This document shows, piece after piece, positions 5,225 through 11,991 of a DNA stretch of 28,088 nucleotides. Below the pieces are notes generated by a model. The model saw only the letters and a program-made list of their open reading frames with translations. It was not told where the DNA came from and ran no database searches. A program made the translations under genes and the position numbers. The DNA is from a virus, in the IMG/VR virus record IMGVR_UViG_3300037628_000128, positions 1-28,088 of that record; one strand, given 5' to 3'. Within the stretch, counting starts at the first letter, position 1. Each line of letters starts with the position of its first letter.

Positions 5225-5635
5225 TTAAAGCTGTAAGCCTTCGATTCTTTCCGCTTCTTTCATTATTTCAACGTATTTATCAAAACCTAATAAATCCTTA
5301 ATAACATTACGAAGCGTCGACATCTGAGACTCTACGCGTGCTATGTGATTCAAGCGACGAGTATCGACCTTTTTTGATTTGCTCGACCCGCTCAACTTTA
5401 GTATATGTACGTTTATTTTTTTAATTTGCAGCCCTTTTATATGATTAGCCATTTGCGTTTTGTGAATCATATCTTTAAATGACTGACTTACTTCTTTGCT
5501 ATTACGAGTATCACGCATTCGGCTTAACTTTAGTTCCATTATTGATCTCTGACCATCGATGGTAATCACTAAATCTTTCATTTCAAAAATGCAATCTGTC
5601 AATTCTATGTCTCGTAAAATATCAAGCTCTCTCAT
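5225..5635 (-). CDS. Hypothetical 136-residue protein
   Basis: Starts MRELDILRDIELTDCIFEMK with GGAGAAGAG upstream. It is rich in charged residues and predicted mainly helical, with a beta-like stretch in DLVITIDGQRSIMELKLSRM and a basic SGSSKSKKVDTRR linker near residue 80. The C-terminal half (about 90-136) looks like a helical bundle. Two bases-apart coupling to the next membrane-peptide gene places it in the same operon. No family recognised; a nucleic-acid-related role would be a guess. Confidence 0.65.
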   Translation of the reverse strand: MRELDILRDIELTDCIFEMKDLVITIDGQRSIMELKLSRMRDTRNSKEVSQSFKDMIHKTQMANHIKGLQIKKINVHILKLSGSSKSKKVDTRRLNHIARVESQMSTLRNVIKDLLGFDKYVEIMKEAERIEGLQL

Positions 5636-5655
5636 TTTCTCTTCTCCAATTAAAG

Positions 5656-5934
5656 TTATTCGCCTGTTAGCCGCTCTAAATCACGGCCCGTTAGTTGTTT
5701 AAATTTCGTACAAACTGCTATTTGGTCCTCTTCCGCATCTCGTGATACAAAGCCCTCCCTTTTTCCAAGCTCAAGCCAGGACTCATGCTTTGCGCAATCT
5801 GCTTTCTGTACGTTTCGAATCTCTGTGAGTAAGTCACTCAAAAAGCACATGATAAGCTCCCTCTCTGCCCCTTCATGGCATTTACTCTCTAAAACCCACC
5901 TACGTGCTACCTTCATCAAGTGTTGGGCGCTCAT
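5656..5934 (-). CDS. Hypothetical 92-residue helical protein
   Basis: Its ATG overlaps the TGA of the preceding 54-residue gene (ATGA). The sequence is amphipathic and charged (MKVARRWVLESKCHEGAERE, then LIMCFLSDLLTEIRNVQ), pointing to a helical fold, with Cys residues at about 19, 30, 47 and 75 that do not form an obvious metal site. It ends FKQLTGRDLERLTGE. No family recognised. Confidence 0.65.
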   Translation of the reverse strand: MSAQHLMKVARRWVLESKCHEGAERELIMCFLSDLLTEIRNVQKADCAKHESWLELGKREGFVSRDAEEDQIAVCTKFKQLTGRDLERLTGE

Positions 5935-6095
5935 TTGATTAACTCCCCTCGTTCATCATACCGCTTGATATTCTCCTCGCCGAAATCTTTAATTAGCTGC
6001 TTAATTTCGTCACTTGCTTTCTTATCGTGCGTTCTGTCGCTTACATCTGAACTTGAAGTATAATCAACACCTGCGCCGTATCTTCGTTGTTTCAT
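5931..6095 (-). CDS. Hypothetical 54-residue hydrophilic protein
   Basis: Starts MKQRRYGAGVDYTSSSDVSD with AGGTGAT 4 bases upstream, and ends in the ATGA overlap with the next gene. A charged helix follows (KKASDEIKQLIKDFGEENIK). The N-terminus is basic and Gly/Ser-rich. No family recognised; the good ribosome-binding site and the coupling support it as real. Confidence 0.6.
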   Translation of the reverse strand: MKQRRYGAGVDYTSSSDVSDRTHDKKASDEIKQLIKDFGEENIKRYDERGELIK

Positions 6096-6108
6096 AAATC
6101 ACCTATTT

Positions 6109-6216
6109 TTAATTAAGTCGATTTATTGTTATTTTGATTGTTAAAATTAATATCCAGGCTATCAATATGATTAGCCAAAAGATTACTGTTACGATGCGGT
6201 CGATGAAAGATACCAT
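6109..6216 (-). CDS. Single-span membrane peptide (35 residues)
   Basis: MVSFIDRIVTVIFWLIILIA then WILILTIKITINRLN: a short head and one very hydrophobic segment of about 22 residues ending in basic residues. The gene overlaps the preceding 57-residue gene by 28 bases in another frame, so its start lies inside that gene. The ribosome-binding site is poor (GGCGGTATTAGC), which fits coupling. The role is unknown. Confidence 0.5.
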   Translation of the reverse strand: MVSFIDRIVTVIFWLIILIAWILILTIKITINRLN

Positions 6217-6362
6217 ATCGCTAATACCGCCACCGCTGCCAAAAGCGCCCAACGTCTGTATTTCTTGCTGGTTTTTCGGTCAAATCTGGCAATTTCTTGC
6301 TTAGTTGCTCCGATTATAAATTTATCGCTGATGAATGTTGTTTGGTCGTATCTGGTTTTCAT
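6189..6362 (-). CDS. C-terminally anchored membrane protein (57 residues)
   Basis: Start supported by GGAGAGTGAGAA upstream and by ATGA overlap with the preceding gene. The N-terminal 35 residues are polar and charged (MKTRYDQTTFISDKFIIGAT, then KQEIARFDRK). A hydrophobic span WALLAAVAVLAIWYL (38-52) lies near the C-terminus, after a basic KKYRR stretch. The basic stretch predicts a cytoplasmic N-terminal domain. Function unknown. Confidence 0.6.
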   Translation of the reverse strand: MKTRYDQTTFISDKFIIGATKQEIARFDRKTSKKYRRWALLAAVAVLAIWYLSSTAS

Positions 6363-6511
6363 TTCTCACTCTCCACGTAATGAAATATTTCAGGAAATTC
6401 TTTATTGCCTTTTTTAGCCCATGCTTCAGCGTTAAATTCAGTCATCCATTCACCATGACCTTTGTTGCCGCTTCTGTTACTTATCCATGCTACTCTGTGT
6501 GTTTTTTTCAC
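6359..6511 (-). CDS. Small conserved-looking phage protein (50 residues)
   Basis: GTG start whose ribosome-binding site GGAG lies 8 bases upstream, with a GTGA overlap with the previous gene's stop. The sequence has a HRVAWISNRSGNKGHGEWMT then FNAEAWAKKGNKEFPEIFHYVE pattern with several Trp and a Gly-His-Gly turn. I recall similar short phage proteins with the G-x-G-E-W and AWAK-x-GN-x-x-(F/Y)PE motifs, all of unknown function. It looks like a small beta-rich fold. Confidence 0.65.
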   Translation of the reverse strand: MKKTHRVAWISNRSGNKGHGEWMTEFNAEAWAKKGNKEFPEIFHYVESEK

Positions 6512-6684
6512 TTGATGTACTCCCCTTTGATTTCGATTAATTTGTCTGCTGTTTCGGTTTCGATAATTGCAAGGTCTTTTCCGCCAACGTCGCGGTTATA
6601 GTTACCTTCATGTAATCCGAATCTTGTGCAGAAATCGCGCTTTGTTAGGCTGTTTTCTAGCCTGTAGTTTAGAATTTCGTTCAT
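6508..6684 (-). CDS. Hypothetical 58-residue protein
   Basis: ATG with AAGGAAAAAC upstream. The protein MNEILNYRLENSLTKRDFCT, then RFGLHEGNYNRDVGGKDLAI, then IETETADKLIEIKGEYIK appears to be a compact alpha/beta fold. The stop overlaps the next gene's GTG. No family recognised. Neighbouring tight overlaps suggest the genes from 6978 to 5656 are translated as one chain. Confidence 0.65.
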   Translation of the reverse strand: MNEILNYRLENSLTKRDFCTRFGLHEGNYNRDVGGKDLAIIETETADKLIEIKGEYIK

Positions 6685-6720
6685 GTTTTTCCTTGGTTAA
6701 TACCGTCCTTGGCTGGTTGG

Positions 6721-6978
6721 CTATAGGACTCTATGTGAGCCTATTTGACTTTCAACCACGAATCTAATTGATTCCTGAATCTTAGCTTTTGACTCGTATT
6801 TAATTACTTCAAAGCTTTCGCCACCGTTTGGCTTGTAAAGAAATGCAGATGAATTGCCTAATTTTATCTCGCCGTAGCAAGAGTAGCCAAAATGGAGGTC
6901 GGCTTCTCCGGATGTCATTAGAACTGTCTTTATTTTATTGCTAGTTAGCTGGCTAAAATATATCCACGGGTTTGACAT
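6721..6978 (-). CDS. Hypothetical 85-residue protein, first gene of the small-gene operon
   Basis: Starts MSNPWIYFSQLTSNKIKTVL with AAGGAAACG upstream. Most of the chain looks beta-rich (ADLHFGYSCYGEIKLGNSSA, then FLYKPNGGESFEVIKY) before a C-terminal helix (ESKAKIQESIRFVVESQIG). It is the first gene below a putative promoter with twin repeats and so likely an early gene. No family recognised. Confidence 0.65.
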   Translation of the reverse strand: MSNPWIYFSQLTSNKIKTVLMTSGEADLHFGYSCYGEIKLGNSSAFLYKPNGGESFEVIKYESKAKIQESIRFVVESQIGSHRVL

Positions 6979-7022
6979 TTTCGTTTCCTTGGTTGGTTTC
7001 AGTGTTTCGCTTCAGTAACTAC

Positions 7023-7051
7023 ATTATTATTCAATTTGAAGAACTATGCAA
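7023..7051 (-). promoter_or_regulatory. Putative promoter of the small-gene operon
   Basis: On the leftward strand TTGCAT (7046-7051) and AATAAT (7023-7028) are separated by 17 bases. The -35 box matches only TTG of the consensus, while the -10 box matches 5 of 6. It lies between the late terminator and the first small gene, and its -10 box lies in the nearer of two direct repeats. Confidence 0.4.
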
Positions 7052-7074
7052 GTATTATTATTCAATTTGAGGAA
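7023..7074. repeat. Twin 21-bp direct repeats, candidate operators
   Basis: ATTATTATTCAATTTGA then (A/G)GAA occurs at 7023-7043 and 7054-7074 with one mismatch, 31 bp apart, which is three helical turns. The repeats overlap the putative promoter, so they may bind a regulator or a phage activator on one face of the DNA. Confidence 0.6.
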
Positions 7075-7116
7075 TTAATTATTGGAGCAGGGTGGTTGAG
7101 GGTAAATCGCAGGTAC

Positions 7117-7146
7117 AAAAAAACCCACGTTTTAAGGCGGGTTTTT
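7117..7146 (-). terminator. Intrinsic terminator closing the late operon
   Basis: On the leftward strand AAAAACCCGC pairs with GTGGGTTTTT around the loop CTTAAAAC, and the T-run continues. The A-rich left arm makes it potentially bidirectional. It lies about 100 bases past the last late gene and just before the small-gene promoter. Confidence 0.8.
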
Positions 7147-7247
7147 AGGTTTCTATTGGAGATAGAAAATTTACAACTTTAACATCTAACAACGAATCCC
7201 AAGGAAGGTTTCAATATTATAATTACATTACTCTCGCAAAATGTCAA

Positions 7248-7481
7248 CTAACGTATAGTTCGGAGCTTTGCCAATGCTTGAGTTAGTAACAGCTCGACCT
7301 CCTGTATCTTGCTTGGTTCTGGTGGGATAATGACAATATCATTCGTAAACGTACCATCGCCATTATCTAGCCACCCAATGCCGCAAGGGATATTAGTTAC
7401 GTCAATGTGTTGTGGAAACTTAGCTGAATCACCTACAATTATGTTTTTAACTCTGCCATTTTTTACAATTGCTAATCTCAT
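7248..7481 (-). CDS. Small protein coupled to the glycine-rich adhesin (77 residues)
   Basis: The start at 7481 (MRLAIVKNGRVKNIIVGDSA) is chosen because TTGGAG lies 8 bases upstream and because it overlaps the adhesin stop (TAATG). The N-terminal part resembles the short AvvxxGxVxNvIv proteins often found beside phage tail fibres, with GIGWLDNGDGTFTND in the middle and a C-terminal helix PSKIQEVELLLTQALAKLR. Tight coupling suggests a partner, for example an assembly factor or a tip subunit of the fibre. The function is not established. Confidence 0.65.
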   Translation of the reverse strand: MRLAIVKNGRVKNIIVGDSAKFPQHIDVTNIPCGIGWLDNGDGTFTNDIVIIPPEPSKIQEVELLLTQALAKLRTIR

Positions 7482-8158
7482 TATTCGCTCCAATATATAA
7501 TTGCGTAACCATCACCACCATCGCCGCCGCCGCCGTCATTAGCTGAACCACCGCCACCGCCACCGAGAGCACCGTTAACGCCAGGTGTTGAGGATGTATC
7601 CACACCAGCACCGCCAGCACCCCAACCACCGCCGCCGCCGCCAGCATCAACGCCGCCAGCCGCGCCACCATCACCAAAACCATTAGAGCCGGCCGCGTTA
7701 CCAGTGCCGCCAGCAGAACCAGTAATCCCAAATACATTGCTTTCACCTGCAACATCAGACCAACCAGCACGACCTCCCGCGCCACCCGTCCCGCTTACCG
7801 CCCCAGAACCTCCGTAAGCTGTGTTTGTTTCTGTAATGCTGCCAGTTAATGTTGAGTTCCCGCCGTTAGCGCCTGAATTAATGCCCCCGTTAGCGCCTCC
7901 CGTTCCACCAGCGCCTATAGTAACAGTTACATTACCAGTGACCGGAACTTGATCACGCCTGAGAAATCCGCCAGCACCACCACCGCCAGAAGCTATTGCT
8001 GCAGTGTTATTTCTAGCGCCGCCACCGGCACCAAATAACATGTAAGATATAACAGATACGCTAGTATTAGGTTGAGTCCATGTCCCCGACGCTGTAAATA
8101 TTTGGCTTTTGCGAGTCGAGCCGCCGCTTGCGAGGGTTGTTAATTTTATATCAGCCAT
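7481..8158 (-). CDS. Glycine-rich tail-tip adhesin (receptor-binding protein)
   Basis: A 225-residue protein. After an N-terminal segment SQIFTASGTWTQPNTSVSVI (about 19-38), a strand and a Gly-rich turn, the chain runs into many GG-rich blocks (GAGGG, GGGGAGG, GAGGTGG, GGGGGGWGAGG) and ends GDGYAIIYWSE. This FTxSGTWTxP...GGGG...GYAIIYW layout is the glycine-rich domain of phage tail proteins. The polyglycine-sandwich adhesin of Salmonella phage S16 (gp38) is the structural model. It probably binds the host surface. GGAGG precedes the ATG, and the ATG follows the adaptor stop codon at once. It is the last large gene of the late operon. Confidence 0.8.
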   Translation of the reverse strand: MADIKLTTLASGGSTRKSQIFTASGTWTQPNTSVSVISYMLFGAGGGARNNTAAIASGGGGAGGFLRRDQVPVTGNVTVTIGAGGTGGANGGINSGANGGNSTLTGSITETNTAYGGSGAVSGTGGAGGRAGWSDVAGESNVFGITGSAGGTGNAAGSNGFGDGGAAGGVDAGGGGGGWGAGGAGVDTSSTPGVNGALGGGGGGSANDGGGGDGGDGYAIIYWSE

Positions 8159-9043
8159 TTAAACGACCTCCAAAATGTTTGTTGAAACTGCGACCAAAAC
8201 GGCTGTATCACCTGGGCCTAGTTCGAGGTTGTCAGATGATGTAACGGTTCCAGACGGACCTTTTATCGTTAAAGCGGTATTTGTTAGCCTAACTAGATTA
8301 GTAGAATCTGAGGCGTTGTGAGCTGTGATAATATCCCCAGCCGCTAACGATACTGGTAACGCTCCGTCAACTGTTGAACTTGAGCCATCGATTGTATATT
8401 TAATATTTGGTATAACAGTGAAGTTTGCCGCTTTATTTTTCCACAACCCATTGATAGCTGGGAGCCAATTCGTACCGCTGTCAGAAGATGGTGTATTTGC
8501 TAGATTCGACGCTGACTGACTTGCCCACAATGCGCCGGTACTGTCTTGTACAACATCACCGATTGAGTAAGATTTCGAAGCGTTGTATACGCCTAGAAAT
8601 CTGATTTCACTCCACCACGTCGGCGCTGGTGTTGTGGGGTCATGATTGATATTTGCAGCTTGAAGGGATATGTAAAATTTGTTGTCACTTCCTTGAACTA
8701 TTGAGTTAAGGCTGTAGGTTACAATCGATTCCCAAAACGCTAACTCGCCCGTGGTTTGTTCGCCGCCAACGGGATCATCTTCGCTAATCAGAGTGCCGGT
8801 TGAATTACAATCCGCTGCTGCTGAACGAATCACAACCTTGGCTGAACCTTCATAAAATACATTGGGTATTCGTCCTGCCGCATCTAATACGACTGGATTT
8901 GTATTTAATGTATCGAATGTTGAGTCAGCGTAGGTGTTTAATCTTGTGTTGGTTCCCGACTGATAAAAATCAATCGTTCCACCCGACAGTACGTTTCCGC
9001 TGTTGTCGAAATATTGGGATGCTGGGTTAATGTACCTGGCCAA
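8159..9043 (-). CDS. Tail-fibre adaptor with two carbohydrate-binding-like modules
   Basis: A 294-residue protein with a TTG start (GAGAGGA upstream). Residues 1-90 resemble the head-binding part of phage tailspikes and fibres: NPASQYFDNSGNVLSGGTID then FYQSGTNTRLNTYAD and NPVVLDAAGRIPNVFYEGSA. Two repeats follow, at about 100-145 (WESIVTYSLNSIVQGSDNKF, ending WWSEI) and 148-195 (YNASKSYSIGDVVQDSTGAL, ending NWLPA). These have the W/Y-x-Y-xx-G/N-x-x-V...Y motif of CBM5/12-like chitin-binding modules. The last 95 residues are a beta-rich cap. No catalytic domain is seen, so it probably connects the virion to the glycine-rich adhesin downstream. Confidence 0.75.
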   Translation of the reverse strand: MARYINPASQYFDNSGNVLSGGTIDFYQSGTNTRLNTYADSTFDTLNTNPVVLDAAGRIPNVFYEGSAKVVIRSAAADCNSTGTLISEDDPVGGEQTTGELAFWESIVTYSLNSIVQGSDNKFYISLQAANINHDPTTPAPTWWSEIRFLGVYNASKSYSIGDVVQDSTGALWASQSASNLANTPSSDSGTNWLPAINGLWKNKAANFTVIPNIKYTIDGSSSTVDGALPVSLAAGDIITAHNASDSTNLVRLTNTALTIKGPSGTVTSSDNLELGPGDTAVLVAVSTNILEVV

Positions 9044-9044
9044 T

Positions 9045-10829
9045 TTACTGTCCTCTCAAAAGTTTTCGTATTGCTTCAATTGCATTTTCTGGTGAGCGTC
9101 TAGCCAATGTATCAAGAGCCGTTCTACCAGCCTTAATCGTTGCCTGTAGTGGCTGACCTGTCACCGCATCAACTGCCGCGCCTGCAACCTGTTTCTTTAA
9201 TCCCGTAGCAGCATCTAGTTTTAGCAACTGCTCTAAATCATCTGCAAATAAAGATTGCTCCAAGACTCTATCCTTAAACTTCACTCCATTTTTGACTAAA
9301 ACGTCCTCTAGCTCTGCCATCGATTTCATTAAGTTTGCGCGGCCTTGAGAGTTATTTGTCAACGTTCTGAGCTTAGTACCTAGCGCCGTATCCGAAAAAT
9401 CACTTGCCAAGTCTAGATTTGTTCCTGCTGCTTTCTGGAAATTATCTAAAGCGCTCTTTGATGAGCTGAATGTATCGTTAACTTTCTTATAAGGCGCGAA
9501 GTTATCACCTAACACTGTGTTGATTTCTTTACGCAAACTCTTTAAAGCGACCTCAGCTCCACCAGCTCCGCCGGTTGATGTTTTACCAAACGACACTTGC
9601 TTATCAATGAACTTTTTAAGCTTATGAAATTGTAACGCGTCACCAGTTTCTACCGCCTCATTCAGTCGCCTTAAAGTAATCTTTAATATACCTTGTGCGG
9701 TTGATGCACCTGATACACCGCCCTCAAGAGCTGAACCTGCAAAATCAAGTGCAGACAAATCATCTGACACCTTCACATCTAATTTTTTTAGCTCTCCGCT
9801 GAATTTTTGAACTGCTTGTGACATATCAACAGGCTTGTTTTTTAAATTCGTTTCTGCAATCTTGTTGACGTTACGTCCTGCACGCCTATTTATTCTACTA
9901 GCCTCGCTCACTCTATTTAGCAGAGTTCTACCAACAACGTTACCGATTCTATCGACCGCCTTTCCTGACCTACTTCTTATTGCCTTACCTGCCACATTAA
10001 GCATTTCACCAAATCTTGCCTTGTCTAACTTTCCTGATGATTTAAGCATCGCTGTTGTTTCGGGGCTTAAGCCTTGATTCATTGCTTTTATAGCGACCTT
10101 ATCTTTGACAACCCTAGGCAATCCATCGGTTATTTTTGAGCGTAAATTGTGAGCACTTAATTTAACGTTTGCAGTGCTTATGTCGTCAGATTTTGCGGAT
10201 ATCAACTCTGCTATTTTTTGCTTTCCTAATGATTGCTTGGGCGAAAATCTGCCTGCTATGGCTGATTTTGGCGAGACTAGAGATCTAACCGGTAATAATG
10301 CGAGAGTCGCATCAGGTAAAGCTTTTGCAATCGATGCTAAAAATGGGCTATCCGTTAATGCTAAAGCACCCTCGCCGGAACTCTCTCTAGCTGCTTCAAG
10401 ACCTTTAGCTACTGGCTCTAATGTTTCAGCAACGTTAGATACTGCCTGACTGCCTGCGCCTAGCTGAGGTTCAAAAGTTAACGCATCCTGAACACGTTTA
10501 GCCGTAGCAGCTCCAACCCCCTCTTGACCTTCTATAAATCCTTGAGGGGATGCCGCTAACCCAACAATGCCACCAGCAATAGGGGCAACTGCTCCGGATG
10601 CTAAAGATAAAGCGCCCTCTATTCCGCCAAAGATTGACTCAAGTAAATCAGGGTTATTTCTCGCCTGTTCAAGCTTTGCCTTTTCTGCATCAAGTTCCTT
10701 TAGCCTGTTTTCTGCTTGCTGTCTGATATCTTGATTAGCCTGCGCCTTCTGTGGGTTCACCTGTTGTAATTCAGCCATTAAGTTAACCGGCTGTCTCCGC
10801 TGGTTTAATTCAGCTAGTAAGTCGGCCAT
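9045..10829 (-). CDS. Putative internal virion / DNA ejection protein (594 residues)
   Basis: Begins MADLLAELNQRRQPVNLMAE, helical and Gln/Ala-rich to about residue 55, with a hydrophobic Gly/Ala stretch (SLASGAVAPIAGGIVGLAAS, about 75-94) and then long basic helices to the end (TPEN-type segments such as LARRSPENAIEAIRKLLRG). Position and size (594 versus 609 for P22 gp16) suggest the gp16-like ejected protein, but I see no clear sequence match. The TTP-type hydrophobic patch could insert into the membrane. One-base overlap (TAATG) with the preceding gene supports co-regulation. Confidence 0.6.
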   Translation of the reverse strand: MADLLAELNQRRQPVNLMAELQQVNPQKAQANQDIRQQAENRLKELDAEKAKLEQARNNPDLLESIFGGIEGALSLASGAVAPIAGGIVGLAASPQGFIEGQEGVGAATAKRVQDALTFEPQLGAGSQAVSNVAETLEPVAKGLEAARESSGEGALALTDSPFLASIAKALPDATLALLPVRSLVSPKSAIAGRFSPKQSLGKQKIAELISAKSDDISTANVKLSAHNLRSKITDGLPRVVKDKVAIKAMNQGLSPETTAMLKSSGKLDKARFGEMLNVAGKAIRSRSGKAVDRIGNVVGRTLLNRVSEASRINRRAGRNVNKIAETNLKNKPVDMSQAVQKFSGELKKLDVKVSDDLSALDFAGSALEGGVSGASTAQGILKITLRRLNEAVETGDALQFHKLKKFIDKQVSFGKTSTGGAGGAEVALKSLRKEINTVLGDNFAPYKKVNDTFSSSKSALDNFQKAAGTNLDLASDFSDTALGTKLRTLTNNSQGRANLMKSMAELEDVLVKNGVKFKDRVLEQSLFADDLEQLLKLDAATGLKKQVAGAAVDAVTGQPLQATIKAGRTALDTLARRSPENAIEAIRKLLRGQ

Positions 10830-11983
10830 TATTTAACCCCTAACTGCTGTAGTAACTGCTCTCTAGTTAATCCAGGGTTCCCGCTCAATGTGTCTTCTAT
10901 GTCCTGCTCTGAAACCGTACGGCCTAGAACTGAGCTGTTAAACCCGCTATTTTTCGTTCCCTCTAGCTGCTTGCCAAGATTAAATTTCTTGGGTACTCTC
11001 TTTCTAATCGCTACAGGGAACGTTTCACCTAAACTGCCCTCAAATGTGCCAAGGTAGTTATCTAAAACGCCTGAAGATGACTCTATTGCTGAGTTAGCTA
11101 ATGTCTTAGCCACCCCAACAAACTGTTGAACCTCGGTATCTTCAATTCTTTCGCCTGTCATTATCTTATTATAATAATTTGTTATTGCTGCCGGCACACC
11201 ACCACTATTTTCGGCGGTTGCAAATTCGCCCTCTCTAACTGTTGATGTAGGGTCGTTTGCTTTCATAAATTTAAATATTGCAGCTATAGACGACGCGCCT
11301 GTACCTAAATCTTTAAGCCTTATTAAGTCGTTTGCTGTCGTTTTAATTGCTATCGCATTTTTAATAAATCCGCTGACATCCTTATTAATAGACTGCCTTT
11401 CCTTAACTCCAAACTTGCCGGTATTCTGCTTTTTCGCCATCTCATCAAATCGTCTCTTTGCCAATTCATCGATAGAATAGGTTCCGGTATTTGGATCGAA
11501 AACTAGACCGCCTTCACCTTTTTGCTTTGGCGCTCGCTTTGTAGCTGCTTGACCTTTCAAAAACCCAGTCTGAACACCAGCATCCACTCCACTTTGAAGT
11601 AATGCGGTTGCACCCTCGAAATCTTGGTTTTCAATAGCTGATAATACCGCGTCTGTGTCTGCTGTATCGCCACCTAATTGAAGTAATGATTCAATTCTGT
11701 TTTCTGCAAGCCTAGTTACCTCACCCCAATTACCTGACTTGGCAAGTTTCAAACCTTTTGACGCATCATCGAAAAATATCTGCTGTCTTCGCTTGTCGAG
11801 AGCTGCGAATTTTTCAAGCGGATTTGCTGAGAACGCGGCTACTTGCTGTGCCTCTGGTGAGAATGCTTGATTAAACCCAGGTTGTTGAGATGCCTGTGCT
11901 AAAGCCTGTTGAGCTTGATTCTGATCAAATTGTTGCCTGCCCTGTTGCCCTGCTAACAATGATTGTAATGGATTAAATGGCAT
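10829..11983 (-). CDS. Putative DNA ejection protein, Gln-rich N-terminus (384 residues)
   Basis: N-terminus MPFNPLQSLLAGQQGRQQFD then QNQAQQALAQASQQPGFNQA is Gln/Ala-rich. The middle is helical (NPLEKFAALDKRRQQIFFDD, IESLLQLGGDTADTDAVLSA), and the C-terminus SEQDIEDTLSGNPGLTREQL is a short helix. Length and order fit the second ejected protein of P22-like phages (gp20). Similar sequences with the TLSGNPGLTREQ-like tail are annotated as phage DNA transfer or internal virion proteins, from memory. Start supported by GGAATTACA. Confidence 0.6.
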   Translation of the reverse strand: MPFNPLQSLLAGQQGRQQFDQNQAQQALAQASQQPGFNQAFSPEAQQVAAFSANPLEKFAALDKRRQQIFFDDASKGLKLAKSGNWGEVTRLAENRIESLLQLGGDTADTDAVLSAIENQDFEGATALLQSGVDAGVQTGFLKGQAATKRAPKQKGEGGLVFDPNTGTYSIDELAKRRFDEMAKKQNTGKFGVKERQSINKDVSGFIKNAIAIKTTANDLIRLKDLGTGASSIAAIFKFMKANDPTSTVREGEFATAENSGGVPAAITNYYNKIMTGERIEDTEVQQFVGVAKTLANSAIESSSGVLDNYLGTFEGSLGETFPVAIRKRVPKKFNLGKQLEGTKNSGFNSSVLGRTVSEQDIEDTLSGNPGLTREQLLQQLGVK

Positions 11984-11991
11984 TGTAATTC

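Noticed and set aside
7500-7720. CCGCCA-type repeats considered as a CRISPR array or intergenic repeat
   Set aside because: Unit spacing is irregular and the bases encode glycine in the adhesin frame.
7447-7785. Leftward 112-codon frame within the glycine-rich adhesin
   Set aside because: It is a second frame of Gly-codon repeats and reads as Ala/Val/Leu runs, a composition artefact.
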